A stretch of 64,000 nucleotides of DNA from Chamaea fasciata (Eukaryota; Chordata; Aves; Passeriformes; Sylviidae). The stretch is from positions 84,773,994 through 84,837,993 of the forward strand of contig JARCOQ010000003.1 in the NCBI GenBank assembly GCA_029207755.1. The letters run 5' to 3'. Positions within the stretch are counted from its first letter, which is position 1. The number at the start of each line of letters is the position of its first letter. This document shows, piece by piece, positions 12,543-24,786 of this stretch. Both the position numbers and the translations under genes were made by a program. Below the pieces are notes generated by a model. That model was given only the letters and a program-made list of their open reading frames with translations. It did no database searches and had not been told where the DNA came from.

Positions 12543-15500
12543 TTTAAAACTTAAGCTCATGCTGGAGATATAATATTATCAGTGACATCTAAAGTGATTT
12601 TTTATGAAAAATACGTCAGTATCTTTACTCTTCAGTGAGATTTGCACATCTGACAAGGTTTCCCACTACACCATTGCCCTATCTTGATGGTCACACACCA
12701 GAGTGAGATTAGGCACGTCCTAGTTTAAGCATGGTAAAATGAAACAGAACACACAAAAGCACTGGATTGCTTTGCCCATGCTCCAATACTTGCATTATTA
12801 TAGGAAAACAAAGGAAGCCTGTTATTCAAAACAAGATAAGATTATTATTTTGAGCAACATTATTTAAATAAAAGTCTTTCTCCTCTTATCAACTTCATCA
12901 TATCCAATCCTTATCCTTCTTTACATTCAGTTCCATGTATCAGTACCACTTAGGTAAATGCATCATGCATTTTGTTCCTGCACATTTGATTGATTGTACA
13001 TCATCTTCTAACTAGTATTGTAATTTTTATAAAACTTTTTAGATGAACTTGTATATTTGCAGTTTTAATCACGCATGGTCCTATGGTTTCAAATGTCTCA
13101 GAATGTGTTTTTTCTAAAGACAGCATCCACCCATGAGTACGGCTGATTTAGTACATGCTTGTTTAAATGTGTCCACCTAGTTTTGTTCAATATACAAATT
13201 AGCATATGTAATGTTGTCTTAATTGTCTCAAAGTCATCAGGAAAAACCATGAAGCTTGTCACAAGCTGAAAATGCCATCTGTTAATAATAAGTGTTATTA
13301 ACTGAAACCCAAGGCAGTATTATGTTTTGAACCTACATGGAGCAAAAGTGTAACAGAGGATCAATTACAAGTAAGCAAACTTAAACCAGCTTTCTGTTAA
13401 AAACAGTTTGGCAACGCAAACAAAGGCAAATTTAACCAAACCAGCCCCTACTCTAGATTTCTCTCATTGTTTTTAGATTATGCTTGTAAGGAATTTTTAA
13501 AAATTGCATTAAAATACTGTTCTGCTGCAGACCAGAGTTGAGCGTATCAAGATGATACAGCAAACACACACTGGGCTGAAGAAAAAAAAAAAAGATGTCC
13601 TTCCTGAATGCTGACTCTTTTTCCAGCATTAAAAAGATAAAAACTTTTTTTTTTCCTGAAAAAAAGGGGTTTCTTTCATTGCTTCTTCCTGCAATATCTA
13701 TTTCTTCATTTCTTTGTCTACAACTGCAAATACGTAATAAGAACCATGACAGATTAATTTCATTAAGTAAGACTATTTTTCATGGCAATCCTCAAACAGA
13801 AGAAGTCCTTTGTTACCTGCAAAAGGAATGAATAGCACTGTTTCGGGAAGAATCTAATTTGATTTGCTTTCCTCCAGAGTAGCATTAAAAACAACCAAAG
13901 AACCCCAAATAATCTGATCTCTTCCGTAAGACTGAGAAGGTATGATTAGAAATGTAAAACCAGGCTGGAAGAGGTCCATAGACCATAAAATGCAGACTGA
14001 GAAGACAAGAAGCCTTAAAACTCTTCACCCCTTGTGGGGGTAGGAGGCATGTCTTATCACATACTCCTAAATCCTGAGCTTTAATTCTTATCTGCTTAGT
14101 CTGAATTTATGAAAACAAGGACACAGAGCATAAATAAGACTATGGATTCAACCAGAGAGCAAAACAGGCTTCTATTTTTCTGTTCCTATGATATACATGA
14201 TTTTTTAAAATTAAAATTTAAAGTAATATTTCATTTCATATAAAACTCCAAAAGAAAAGGTATTTTAAAAAGAAATCAGGTAAATAATGCTAAGACATCT
14301 AGGGAAATGTTATTATCAATTTTTCAAGTGATTTAGAAGATTATCAACAATAAAGTATAAAACCAAGGAAAACATTTAGAATATTTATAATGGGATTCTG
14401 CATTTAAATTATCATTCAGGTCAATATTTGTGAAACCACTTATTCCTGTAAGTTAAAAGTAAACACTTAAACAGATCACTTTCACCAAACTGGTGTTTAG
14501 GTGGACACCAAATACTCTGCAGGGTTTCATTTCTTCCATGCATTCCTGCAGTTTTAAAGAAGTGAAGAACACTAAAGCACTATTTGCTCCAACTCATGTC
14601 TCCTTGTACAAAATTATTAGGATGATAACTTTGTAATACTTTGGATAAACAAATTACATGCCAGAGAAATAAGGGGGAGTGAGAGTTCCTCTTGCCATAA
14701 TTGTCCAGGCAGGTTGATTTTTGTGGGAGTTTTAGCTGTCTTTGGGGCAAAACAAACACACCATCCTAACAAGCTCTGTTAAGTTCTTCCTATTTGGTTA
14801 AATGAGTATTTGACTTTTTTTTTTTTCCTATATGAAGGGGAAAAGCTGCTAGTGTGACTTGCCCCCACTTTTGAGGGGTTCTCCACTACATTTTAAATGC
14901 AAATAAACCAATGTCTGCACCTCTGGAATACAAGCCATCTGGTGCTGCCTGGTACCAGCTGACTGAGAGGCAGCAGCTCACTGCTACTGCCAGGTATAAG
15001 CTGCCAATTTAGTCTTCATTTTGTGGAAGAAAAACAGCATTTGATATACTACCACTGAAAAATAACCTCCAACTGACCCATTCATGTCACTTGAAATAAC
15101 TTTATACAAAAACAAGAGCCAGTTTCAAATTCAAAATGCAATATAATAAAACAAACTAACTCACAGTGTCATACTGATCTTCAGTTAATCAAGTGTAACT
15201 GCTGCAGTCCTTCAGAACCATTCATCATCCTTACATATTCAGCCGAATGAAAAAAATCTTTAACTTTGAGTGTTGATATTAGTTTGCAAATGCATAAGTA
15301 CTTAGTGAAAAAAAATTAGTATGTTCTTTATATCCTCACCATTTAACTTAAAGGGGCTTACTTCCGTAACTTAGATGCTCCTCAACATGCAGTATTTTAC
15401 AGCGAAAACATCACAATATTGTCATGACTGTACTCAACTCATGAGAAACCTCTGAACTAAACAGTGGAGAAAGCTACACAGCGCTGAACCCAAACACTTC

Positions 15501-16916
15501 CAAAGCATTCAGTGTCGCAGATTTAACAGAACTTTCTAATTTTGGATATTAGAAATACTTACCAAGTTTTCCATGGACAGTCTTCCAAATAACTTCTGGC
15601 TTAATTCTCTGCTGTCAGCACTGTTGCACACACCAAGTTTTCTTTGTTAAAAATTAGACTTCATAAAAAGTTGAACCCTACAAAAATCTAAACGCTTAGG
15701 CACATCAATTTTCTTCTTTTCTCTGGGGGCACTCCAGAGCCTCGCAGCATCATACCTAGTGATGCCTTTTTTATTTGAATTTGTACTGCAGAAGTACATA
15801 AATGATTATGTCTTGAAAAACTAAACAGTCCTGATTGCTCTGAAATTAAAGAAGTCATTCACACAGCTCAGTCCAATTTCTCTGTTCTAAACAGAGCAAA
15901 GCAAATGCCTTAACTAAATGAAACATTATTCCTTATACTTTTTGATTGCTTGTGAACAGTATTCCTCAGTTCACTCTGCAGCTCTTGTTTATCCTTGGGG
16001 CACACAGTATCCCCAGTTCATACACTGGCCATGTCCCAGCCATGCCCCTGATTGCTCAGTCTGAATGGTCTAAATGCACCTCATCCACTTCTCTGTGCTT
16101 CCTTTCAGTGGAAAACAGGTACAAGGCAGATGGAGTGCACACAAAGCCTGCTCCAACCTGCTGCATGAAGAATAGCATGGAGCATACCTGAAGTGCCCCT
16201 CTGTGCTCCAAGAAGAAACTTTACCTGAACTATCTACACAGGTTAAATTTTATTTCAGAAAACTACTATGAGGCTTTGAGAGCTCTCTCATGCAAAAGCA
16301 GAATCCCTGTGCTACATATTCTTTTTTAAATCACCAAATAATTTTAAATTGAACACATCCAATTACTCAAGGATGAACAAAAATTCTACTCAAGATATAA
16401 ATAAAAAAGGGGTTCAGTGGTTTACTCTGTTCCTGAACAAAGAACTCGTTCAGCAGAAAAGAAAGGAAAAAAAGAATCACGGCAGATTTGGGAAATTTCA
16501 CTACCATCAGCTGTGCAGAAGAGTAATTAATAAGAAGGGAAAGCTCCTCAACAGCTGATGAAAGGACAGGCAGGATGATGAAGTTTAAAAATGGCTAGCA
16601 AAAGTCTAGCTGTTTTCTCCTGCCTATAAATTAAAGATTTTCTTGTGTAACTACCAACAAAAACATGTTTGGTATCCAAACTACAGACTTTCTTCCCCTC
16701 CCCACTAATAAAACGCACTCTTACAACACGAGATTTACTTTTTTAGGCAATTTAAAAGCTCTTAATTGTCAGTACAGAAGACGTAAACTTGCTTTCACTA
16801 CATGACAGTCTGCCTTCTGCTATTATCCTGCTGTTGGCCCATAGGAAACACCAAGAAACACACAATTAGCTCAGTTTGATTATTTATTCCTGCAATTCAA
16901 CACATTTTTTATATTG

Positions 16917-17119
16917 CTAAAATTTGCGCTTCTGTTGCTTATAGACAAGCTGGGCTTTGGCGAACATGTCAGCTTCAAATAACCTGGCCACAGTTTTCAT
17001 GTCCTGAAAAACTAAGTAATAATTGTTACAGCAGTTTTCTTGCAGTATTTTCCCTGTTTCTTCAAAGTAACTGTAAGGATAAGGTTTTTTTAAGCAGAAC
17101 CACTTAGGAAACTTGATAT
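16917..17119 (-). other. Candidate terminal coding exon, unidentified
   Basis: On the minus strand an unusually good polypyrimidine tract (about 17120-17160) ends in TTGCAG/ATATC. It is followed by an open frame of 66 codons to a TAG at 16917-16919, and an AATAAA signal lies about 29 bases past the stop (16883-16888). The last residues read DMKTVARLFEADMFAKAQLV and then YKQQKRKF. Codon choice in this end (GCC, GTC, CAG, CGC) is GC-richer than the surrounding intron. The frame requires an upstream exon ending in phase 1, whereas SMAP1 exon 6 ends in phase 0. Joined to SMAP1 it would add nine residues and stop. I do not recognise the protein. It may be a nested gene's last exon, a retrocopy remnant or chance, since open frames of this length are common in the window. 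Confidence 0.3.
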
Positions 17120-20035
17120 CTGCAATTGTGGAAATAGCATAGGGAGAAAGGGAGGAAAAACCCTGGGTAACTTATGCAAGTTTCTTAACTTTCTTCAGTT
17201 ACACTGAAAAAAACATTACAGCTGCCAATAGCTTGGCAATGTCACATATTTTATTAAGAGTTCTGCAGATCTGATGTGGAACATCTCATTGTTGGCTGTT
17301 TCAATATAATGCTAATCACTGGACTAGACTCAATCAGTAGCTGACATAGTAAGATCTTGCTGTATTACAAATTACCCAGTAATCTCATCAGAGTAAGTGA
17401 ACAGCCCAGAAAAATAGTCAAACAAGTATCCTTGCTACTCACTATTCTGCAGCAGTATTCTCTCTGATCTTGAAGAAATCCTACACTGCATCTGAACTCT
17501 CTAATGTGAACATTCACAATAAAATATTTCCCCCAAAACCCACTTCAAGCACATGATGATTCTTTACTGAAAAGCAATTTCAGTAACAAAATTCACTGTT
17601 ATTAAAACAGTTAAAAGATTATGTTCTTTGTTTATCAAACCATGATAATCAAAAATTTTATGCCAGAATTACCTGACACATTAGTGCAATATTGGGATCA
17701 TAAGCTTATTAAATCAATGCTAGAAGCTTTCAGTAATATTTAAAAATGCAAAAGAAATCATGCTAGAAATTCAGTTTGCTAAAGGCTAACGATCAGTTAG
17801 TGACAGGATCTACTTAGTGATAAGAGAAACTCTCAAATGGATGTAGGAGCAAATTAGTCAGCTCTCTGAAGCAGAGATAAGAACATGAGAATTGAATGTG
17901 AACATTTTAAATTTTTAGGATGCATATTCTTGCTTTAAGAGCTAAGAAATTTCATCTCAACAAAAGATAAAATCAAAGTCACTAGGAAGTGAAGACTTGT
18001 AGGTGTACATGACACTTGAGAATAGATCTGAAACTTTCTCTAGATTCATCTTTTTACCAGTTTAAGTCCTCTAATTTTTTCTATCTGTATTGATTCTTCC
18101 ATAGGTAGCTAAAACACTGCTTGAATTACCTTAATCTAAAGGAAGTCTCAAAATTGTGACAGAACTGCCAACTGCTTGCTCACATCTTTTTAATTCATTA
18201 ACTTTACAAGCCTGGAATAACTAGACTGAAGAGAAACCATGCCTGTAGTAAAGGCAACCAGTGACTTTACATATGAAGCAGGCAGATTTCTCATATTGTT
18301 TCCTCCTCCAGGAACTGGGAAAAATAACCATCTACTGCTTGATGTGGTTCCTGAAAACACAACAGATAGTATGGTCAAGATGCCTGCACTCCCTGGTGAT
18401 TCAAGAGGCAATATTTAAAAGACCCTATAGCCAGTCTCTACCTGGATGTAAAGTATATCATTATTACTGAAATACTAATGTTTATCAGCTCCCTAAAGCA
18501 GAATCACACCACAAAAGCAACAATGTATTATTTCATGCATGAAAATAAAACCTTTGGGTTTGCTACCTCACCAACACAACAGCAGAAACAAATACATGAT
18601 CTCTTCCATTTGGACTACAGAAAGCAACTAGACTTTTAAAATACATAAAGTTAACAGTCTAAAAGCAGTTTCCTTTAAATGAACAATCCTTTAAAAGCCG
18701 AAGCTTGAAGAATGTCTTAAATTAAAAAGATGACACACATATGAGTTCCATTTGAGCAGTCAGTGCTGACACATTAATAATGAAATAAAATATGCTGCAG
18801 TACTTCAAACATTCTGCAGCTGTTACAACAGCACAACTATCTAATACAGATATATTTACCAAATTCCACATTCTGTAGGACAAGCATTTAAAATCAAAAT
18901 ACTTCTTTATATCTGCCTAATCACAAACTGGTAATCTAATGACTTTTTAAATGTAAATCTAATCAGTGGCATTAGAATTGTTTTTTATTTCAAGTGGTAG
19001 GATAATCCCTCAGCTGTAACTGTGTTCTGTTGTCACTTCCCCTCACTTAACCAAACATTCCCAGGCAAATAACAAAGTGCATGTATCCTTACAAAGGGAA
19101 ACCCGCTCTCCCAGTCCAAAAGCAGATCTTTGGACTCTAGAAAGTTAACATTTCCAAACCACAGAAATGTTTTTAGCCCTTATAACTGAAGTATATTATT
19201 ATAAGGACCAAAATAAAACATTTAACTTGGCTGGACACCCCCATAAAGCTTCAGGAATCAACAATTCTAATGTTTTTATTGTCATCAAAACTTACTTTAA
19301 CCTTGTACCATATCAATAACAATAGCTCAGTGAAGATTCACAAATTGTCATAACAAAATCTGCTTCTGCACAAACTCTTTCCAAACTTGCTTTCTAATTT
19401 AAGAGAAAATGATATTTGTATTGGGGAAGAGCTTTGCTCCCCCTCTCCAAGTATCCATGCATTTATTTTTGTATCTTGTTTTATTATGTAAAATGAAAAA
19501 ACACTCTATTTGAAAACTGAATTAGAAATACATATGCAATCATAGTCTGTGAATACACAACATTTCTCATAATTGTGACACAGCACTATCAGGGAATAAA
19601 CTGACAGATGGAGACTCCAATGCATTCTCCAGACTGCACTACAGACCTGAACTTATCAATGGATTCACAAGATTGGAGAGACAACATCTGTATTAAAAGA
19701 AATTAATATATTTAATACAAAAATTACCCATTTAATTTTTTTTAATATTAACTCTCTGCAGAAGTGCACATGAAATTTTAATTGTACCTACATTGCTAAG
19801 GCTGCTCAGTATGCTTTAACATAGCTGTGGAAAGAAGCACCTTAAGTTGTTTCCTTGTCATGTTTTGTGACGCAATCTTAGCTGCAAATTTTCAAGTTAC
19901 TTAGAGTTACTAATTAAATTCTATAGATTATACATTTATGCTTAAAATGGATTCATATATGAAAGACAGTATTGGATGATAATATAGGACTCAACCAAAT
20001 TGACCATCTTCTGTGCAAGAATAGCAGTGGTCCAT

Positions 20036-20178
20036 GACCCAGAGGTTAGCTCAGCTAGTCAGAGCATGGTGCCACCAACACCAAGGTTGGGGGTTCAATC
20101 CCCATATGGGCTGTGCACTCAATAGCTGGACTTGATGACCCTTGTAGGTCCCTTCCAACTCAAGACTATTCAGTGATC
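20036..20178 (+). mobile_element. tRNA-Ile-derived SINE (TguSINE1-like)
   Basis: The head reads GGTTAGCTCAGCTAGTCAGA (box A region, from about 20044) and GGGTTCAATCCC (box B, 20090-20101), with the spacing and sequence of a tRNA-Ile gene whose anticodon arm has decayed. It is followed by a tail (GGACTTGATGACCCTTGTAG and TCCCTTCCAACTC) that matches the 3' end of CR1 LINEs. A tRNA-Ile head fused to a CR1 tail is the known architecture of TguSINE1, a passerine SINE moved by CR1 enzymes. It is not a functional tRNA, because stem pairing is broken. Confidence 0.8.
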
Positions 20179-20357
20179 TTAAAAACCTCAATTAGATTTA
20201 CAGTCTGAACCTAAACTTTAACAAAGTTTAACGCATTTCCCTCTTCTCATAAACACATTTCTCATTATTTGGTCAACCAAACTTTGTATGCAAGCAACAG
20301 CACATGCAAACAATTCACGTGGATTAACCAGATTACAACTCATATACACATACACTC

Positions 20358-20381
20358 GTGTGTGTGTGTATATATATATAT
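20358..20381. repeat. (TG)n(TA)n microsatellite
   Basis: A TG run followed directly by a TA run lies about 80 bases downstream of the exon 6 donor within intron 6. Confidence 0.9.
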
Positions 20382-20458
20382 TTTTCCCCCAAATCTCTGA
20401 ACATATCTAATACATTGTGCAATTTTTAAATAACTGGAAAAAAAGAAAGTTTTATTAC

Positions 20459-20539
20459 CTTTTCAGCTGTTAACTGTTTTGATGGTTTTTCTGATTCTCT
20501 CTCTCTCTTTTTATCTTCTTTCTTTTTTTCTTTTTCCTT
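20459..20539 (-). CDS. SMAP1: SMAP1 coding exon 6 (Lys/Glu-rich linker)
   Basis: With the inner acceptor, this 81-base exon encodes 27 residues, KEKEKKKEDKKRERESEK then PSKQLTAEK. The donor is GAAAAG/GTAATA. Upstream, the minus strand reads TTTTAGCAG/AAGG, a tandem NAGNAG acceptor: using the first AG would start the exon at 20542 and add one glutamine. Known vertebrate SMAP1 reads directly from Glu into KEKEKKK, so I chose the second AG. The segment is a highly charged predicted coiled or disordered linker. The next exon (expected to begin near LQKK and lead to the clathrin-box LLGLD) is not found in the remaining 20.4 kb of the window. Exon phase is 0 at both ends. Confidence 0.93.
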
Positions 20540-23500
20540 CTGCTAAAAGAAAAAGAATTTAGCTAGTACGCAATTTGCAAATATATTGAGTATCTACAGC
20601 CATGCAGACTATAAACAGAGATCTTGGGTTACTCCCTTTTAAAACAGAGTTTATGCTTCTATCTGCTCTCCTTCCTGAAGTGACTAATTTTGCTCAAATA
20701 CTAATACTAAAAACATTATGACTTTTAGATTAAATTCAAGAAATTTACTTTTTCACCTGCTCATCTGCTTTACTGCTTAATAAGTAGAAGGAAAAAGAAC
20801 CAGTATCGTTTCTTCTAAGCTAAGCAGAGCTAAAGAGAAAAAAAAAATCTACAAGTGAAGTATCTCTGTTAACTCATAGCCTCTGCCACTGAGGGTGGAT
20901 ATCAGCTGCTTTGACCAAAGAACTAGACTAAGGTAAATTGCATGCTGCTTTCTGCTGAAAGGTACTAATTTTTAAAAGCTAATCTACTAGTCTTAAAAAA
21001 CACTCCTGAATGTAAAAATGTTGCCTTGGGCCGTTTGATAGGCCAACCGACTCATGAGACATGTTGCTCAAGAAAGTGAAAATATAAAGATCCCTTTATA
21101 TTTTGAATGTATCATAATGACACAACAGAAATTTCTTCACTTTAGTTTCTAATGAATGAATGTGCCAAAATTACTGACCCATCTAACTGAAGCAAAGCAT
21201 AAAATATTCCTTAAGGAATAACATGAAGATATATACTTTCTAGGTTAGCAATTGCTTTAACAATGTGTTAGTCTGCCTGCATTTACCCTGTAGAACTACA
21301 GCACAGTACTAGTGAGTATATTTGAACACCGAATGGATGAAACAAGGGTTTGCCATCTGTAATAAAGACAATGAAACAGTAGCTCCTAAATGTTCTTTCA
21401 GCCATTAGACTTGTACCCCTTTGTTCAAAGCTTCAAAACAGCCTTGTTTCAGAAAACACTACTGTTTACAAATTTCCCAATATTAGGAGGAAGGTTGAGA
21501 GGCTAGATCTGTTCATGCAGCTCCAGTATTAAAAATAAAACAGTTAATAGTTTGTGTCAGTAAGAAATGTTTGCGGTTTTTTCTGGGTTTTTTTTTTTTG
21601 TTGTTTTTTTTTAAACATTCAGTATAAACAATTTAAAAAATTTTTATAGCATGGCATTTATTTAATATAATCCTAACACTCAGATGAAGGGGTTTTCTTG
21701 CTGGTGTGTTTTTTTGGGTTTTTTTTTGGTGGAGGTGACCGGGCACAGGGGGATCCAAGTCACACATTCCTCAAAACTTCCAGTAATCCATTTACAACCT
21801 TTCACCATATTTATCACATGGATTGGGGCTACTCAAATCCCAGCTAAACCATGTGAATTAGTTCATCAGGCAATAACCTGAGCACTCAGTTCCTGGAAAA
21901 TCAGACTATCACACCAAGCACCTGCTTACAAGCACCAGAAAGCAATGACCACAGCCATGAAAGCCCAGTAGGGGAATTTGGAACATCTGTTTTGATGACA
22001 AGAAACAGACACCTACTTAGATTTGACTGAATATAAGAACACAAAAGTGAACACAGTGCTCCAAACTAGAGGCCTTGCCAATACTGTATCTCACCTGTGG
22101 TCAGTGCAAGGCGTTCAAGAAATGTCTGTATGACTGGGACAAGTCAGTATTTTATTTTGAGGTGACATAATAACCTGAGACTTGAAGTCTTCTAAAACTA
22201 GGATTACAAATGCATAGCCAAGCCTTTCAATGAAGCTCAGCCTTTCTTCCATTACTGTTTCACTGACCTTAGTACCAACCTGCATCCTAAAATACACACA
22301 AATTACACTGTCAGAACAAAAACTTTTCGAAAAGTCTTTCATCTTCTGTTCCCACATCCCATTCCAACCTTCTCAAGTTGAATAATTTAAATAAACATAA
22401 TCTTCTCCCCCGCTGAAACTTAGACAACTGCACCAAAAAAAGTGTGACCAGCAGGTCAAGGGACATGATCCTCCTCTGCTCTGCTCTCCTCTCACAGACA
22501 CTTGCTCTGCAGTTGGGGCCCCCAACATCAGAAGGACATGGACCCACTGCAGCCCAGAGAAGGGCCACAAAAACGGCTGGCGGCTGGAACACCTCTCTCT
22601 GAAGACAGGCAGAGAAAATTGGAGTTGTCTGAGTCTGGAAAAGAAAGAAGACTCCAGGGACACTTCATAGCAGTCTTCCCATAGTAGTACCTAAAGGGGG
22701 CTTCAGGAACAATGAGACAAGAGAAGGGGGAATGGCTTTAAACTGAAAGAGGGCAGGTTTAGATTAGATACTAGGAAGCATTTCCTTACTGTGAGGATGG
22801 TGAGGCACTGGAACAAATTGTCCAGAGAGGCTATGGATGCCCCATCCCTGGAAGTGTTCAAGGCCAGGTTGGATGGGGTTTTGAGCAACCTGGTCTAGTG
22901 GATGGTGTCCCTGTCCATAGCAGGGGGTTGGAACGACAAGATCTTTAAGGGCCCTTCCAACTCAAACCATTCTATGACTCTACATACAATTGTATGATTT
23001 AATTTCTCTCATCCTAGGAAAGGTTGTTTGAAACGTCACATAAGTACTCTTACTTTTCAATCACAGTACCCTAAACTTCCCTGAATATGTTTATGTGAAA
23101 GCAGAGTTAAAGTTTTTGCATTTTTTCAGCATGTTCTGATTTCTAGTTTGACTTCAACATTGTTTTAAAGTATGTTTTGTCAAAGAAACCTCATTTCTGG
23201 AGCAAGAAGTATCTGGAAATATTTATTTTTCAAGACTTCAAAAACAAGGAGGGTTTGCAGCAAGTTTCATATGGCAAACACTCCATAAAGGTGACCAAAT
23301 ATAAATATATGCCTCTTGTTGCCCTTAACAAATCTCTGAAAGCTTAATAGTAAATATATTAAAACTTAAAATAAACTGTTCTCCCATGCTTCTACCTCCA
23401 CACCTCACAGAGTCTACAGAAACAGTCTTGATTCCCAGCAACTTTATTTTCATTCATTTAATTTTCACTGTGGACTTGAAAACGTGCAAGTCCTTCATCT

Positions 23501-24711
23501 TCACACTTCCTGATTTCAATATTCAAGTTTTCTGCCTCAGCTCCATTAGATAAAAATGAATTCAGACTAAATAAAAGCATTTCTCAGATGCTGCATTCAT
23601 GCCAGAACTCCAACTCAAGTGTGTCATTACTCGCAAAAGTAGTGAAAAAGCACTATGAAGATAATAAAATTAAATTGACTTTATATTGGTCTTAAATTCT
23701 AAGCAAAGATTATTAAATTTTTTTCCAAGTTTCATTTCTTATATGCCATACTAGTTACTCAGAAGAACTTTCAAATGTGAATGCACCAATAGAGGTGGAT
23801 AAGAAAGTATAGGCAAGTTTCATTCTTAGTGACTGCTGCTACTCCTGGTACAGCTTAAAACACATGACAAATTCAACCAGGCTTGTGGTCCTGGTCCATG
23901 TGACACTGTCATTTAAATTTTAATTAATGTTTAAATATAGCTGAACTGAAATAATTTATAACTTCTGTCCAAATTTTCTCTATTTAGAAGGAAAAAGCTT
24001 GATTTATGTTCACATCATTAATTATTTCATATTCTGTATAGTCTCAATTTAGAGTGAAGTATCGAAAAGAACCTAACACTGGACATTCACATTCTAAAAA
24101 TGCATTTTATTATTGTTGCAAATTGTGACACTTACTGAAAGCTGATATAAATGATGCCTCATCTACTACTTGCTTGGGTGTTATGTTTTTCAAAGACCCA
24201 TCTAAACACCAAAGACCCATCTAATGTGCTAGCACAAATACATTTCCCAGCCAGAAGAGATATTAAAACCAGTATGAGTCAAATTAATTCTATATTTATC
24301 TCCAAAGAAAATCAACTAAATGGCTGGAACAATACTGATAATTTAGAATCTGGAACAAGCAAGTGATACAAAAAAAGATACTAGAAATTATTCCTGATGA
24401 GACAGGACAGTATCACTCATGCCCATTAGCTGGGAATTAAGCGGGTTTTCCACTGTTTTGTGACACCAAATCAGAAGATAACCAGAATTTTGACATATTA
24501 ACACTAAGACGTAACAACCACACACATACTTTGCAGTTGTATTGGCTCTTTTTATTTAGCTAGTCTAAGAAAAAAGGAGAGGTGTATTTCAAATGTGTGA
24601 AGTATTAACAGCAAGTCAAACTCTCAAGTTACCTCAGTGAAATTACTCTATAGAGATGTAAACATTTGTGCAAAGCAGTAACCTGATCAGTTACACCCAA
24701 AACCAATATAC
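20540..24711 (-). other. SMAP1: SMAP1 intron 5
   Basis: A 4.2-kb intron with GT..AG ends between exons 5 and 6. It holds one CR1 3' end in the opposite orientation to the gene (22461-22985). Otherwise no feature is recognised. Confidence 0.85.
22461..22985 (+). mobile_element. CR1 LINE 3' end
   Basis: The segment runs from the end of the ORF2 region (GGGGCCCCCAACATCAGAAG with GACATGGACC) through the conserved 3' part (AGAGAGGCTATGGATGCCCC, CCTGGAAGTGTTCAAGGCC, AGGTTGGATGGGGTTTTGAG) to the CR1 tail (CCTTCCAACTCAAACCATTC then TATGA). This is the typical 5'-truncated avian CR1 insertion. It lies antisense to SMAP1 and contains many substitutions and frame breaks. Confidence 0.9.
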
Positions 24712-24786
24712 CTCTGCTTTGCTCTTCTCAGCAGCAGCTTGCAGAGAAGGAGAAGATGCCAAAGGCTGAGCAGCATCTGATGATAT
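24712..24786 (-). CDS. SMAP1: SMAP1 coding exon 5 (in-frame, cassette-type)
   Basis: This 75-base exon encodes 25 residues, ISSDAAQPLASSPSLQAAA then EKSKAE. The acceptor is TTTTGTACAG/ATATCA and the donor GAG/GTATAT. It enters and leaves in phase 0, so skipping it removes 25 residues without a frameshift. The equivalent human exon (27 residues, ISSSDAP... as remembered) is the one that differs between the two main SMAP1 isoforms, so alternative use is likely here too; this is inferred, not seen. The segment is Ser/Ala/Pro-rich and probably disordered, linking the ArfGAP domain to the charged exon 6 region. It lies about 13 kb from exon 4 and 4.2 kb from exon 6. Confidence 0.93.

Larger units (their letters stand above)
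1..20458 (-). other. SMAP1: SMAP1 intron 6 (partial, at least 20 kb)
   Basis: This is the sequence downstream of exon 6 on the minus strand. I looked for the expected clathrin-box (LLGLD) and Gly/Met/Pro-rich C-terminal exons and found none, so exon 7 onward should lie left of position 1. The interval contains a CR1 fragment, a short LTR piece, an unclassified repeat-like block, a SINE and one candidate foreign exon, all listed separately. Nothing is recognised in 1-3370, 3700-5120, 5260-10060, 10650-16900 or 17130-20030 beyond simple repeats. Confidence 0.7.

Noticed and set aside
14940..15003. Possible MIR-like or hairpin element (CTGCCTGGTACCAG ... CTGCCAGGTATAAG)
   Set aside because: The similarity is short and imperfect, with no full family match.
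20036..20110. Functional tRNA-Ile gene
   Set aside because: The A and B boxes are readable, but stem pairing is broken and a CR1 tail is fused to the head, so it is a SINE.
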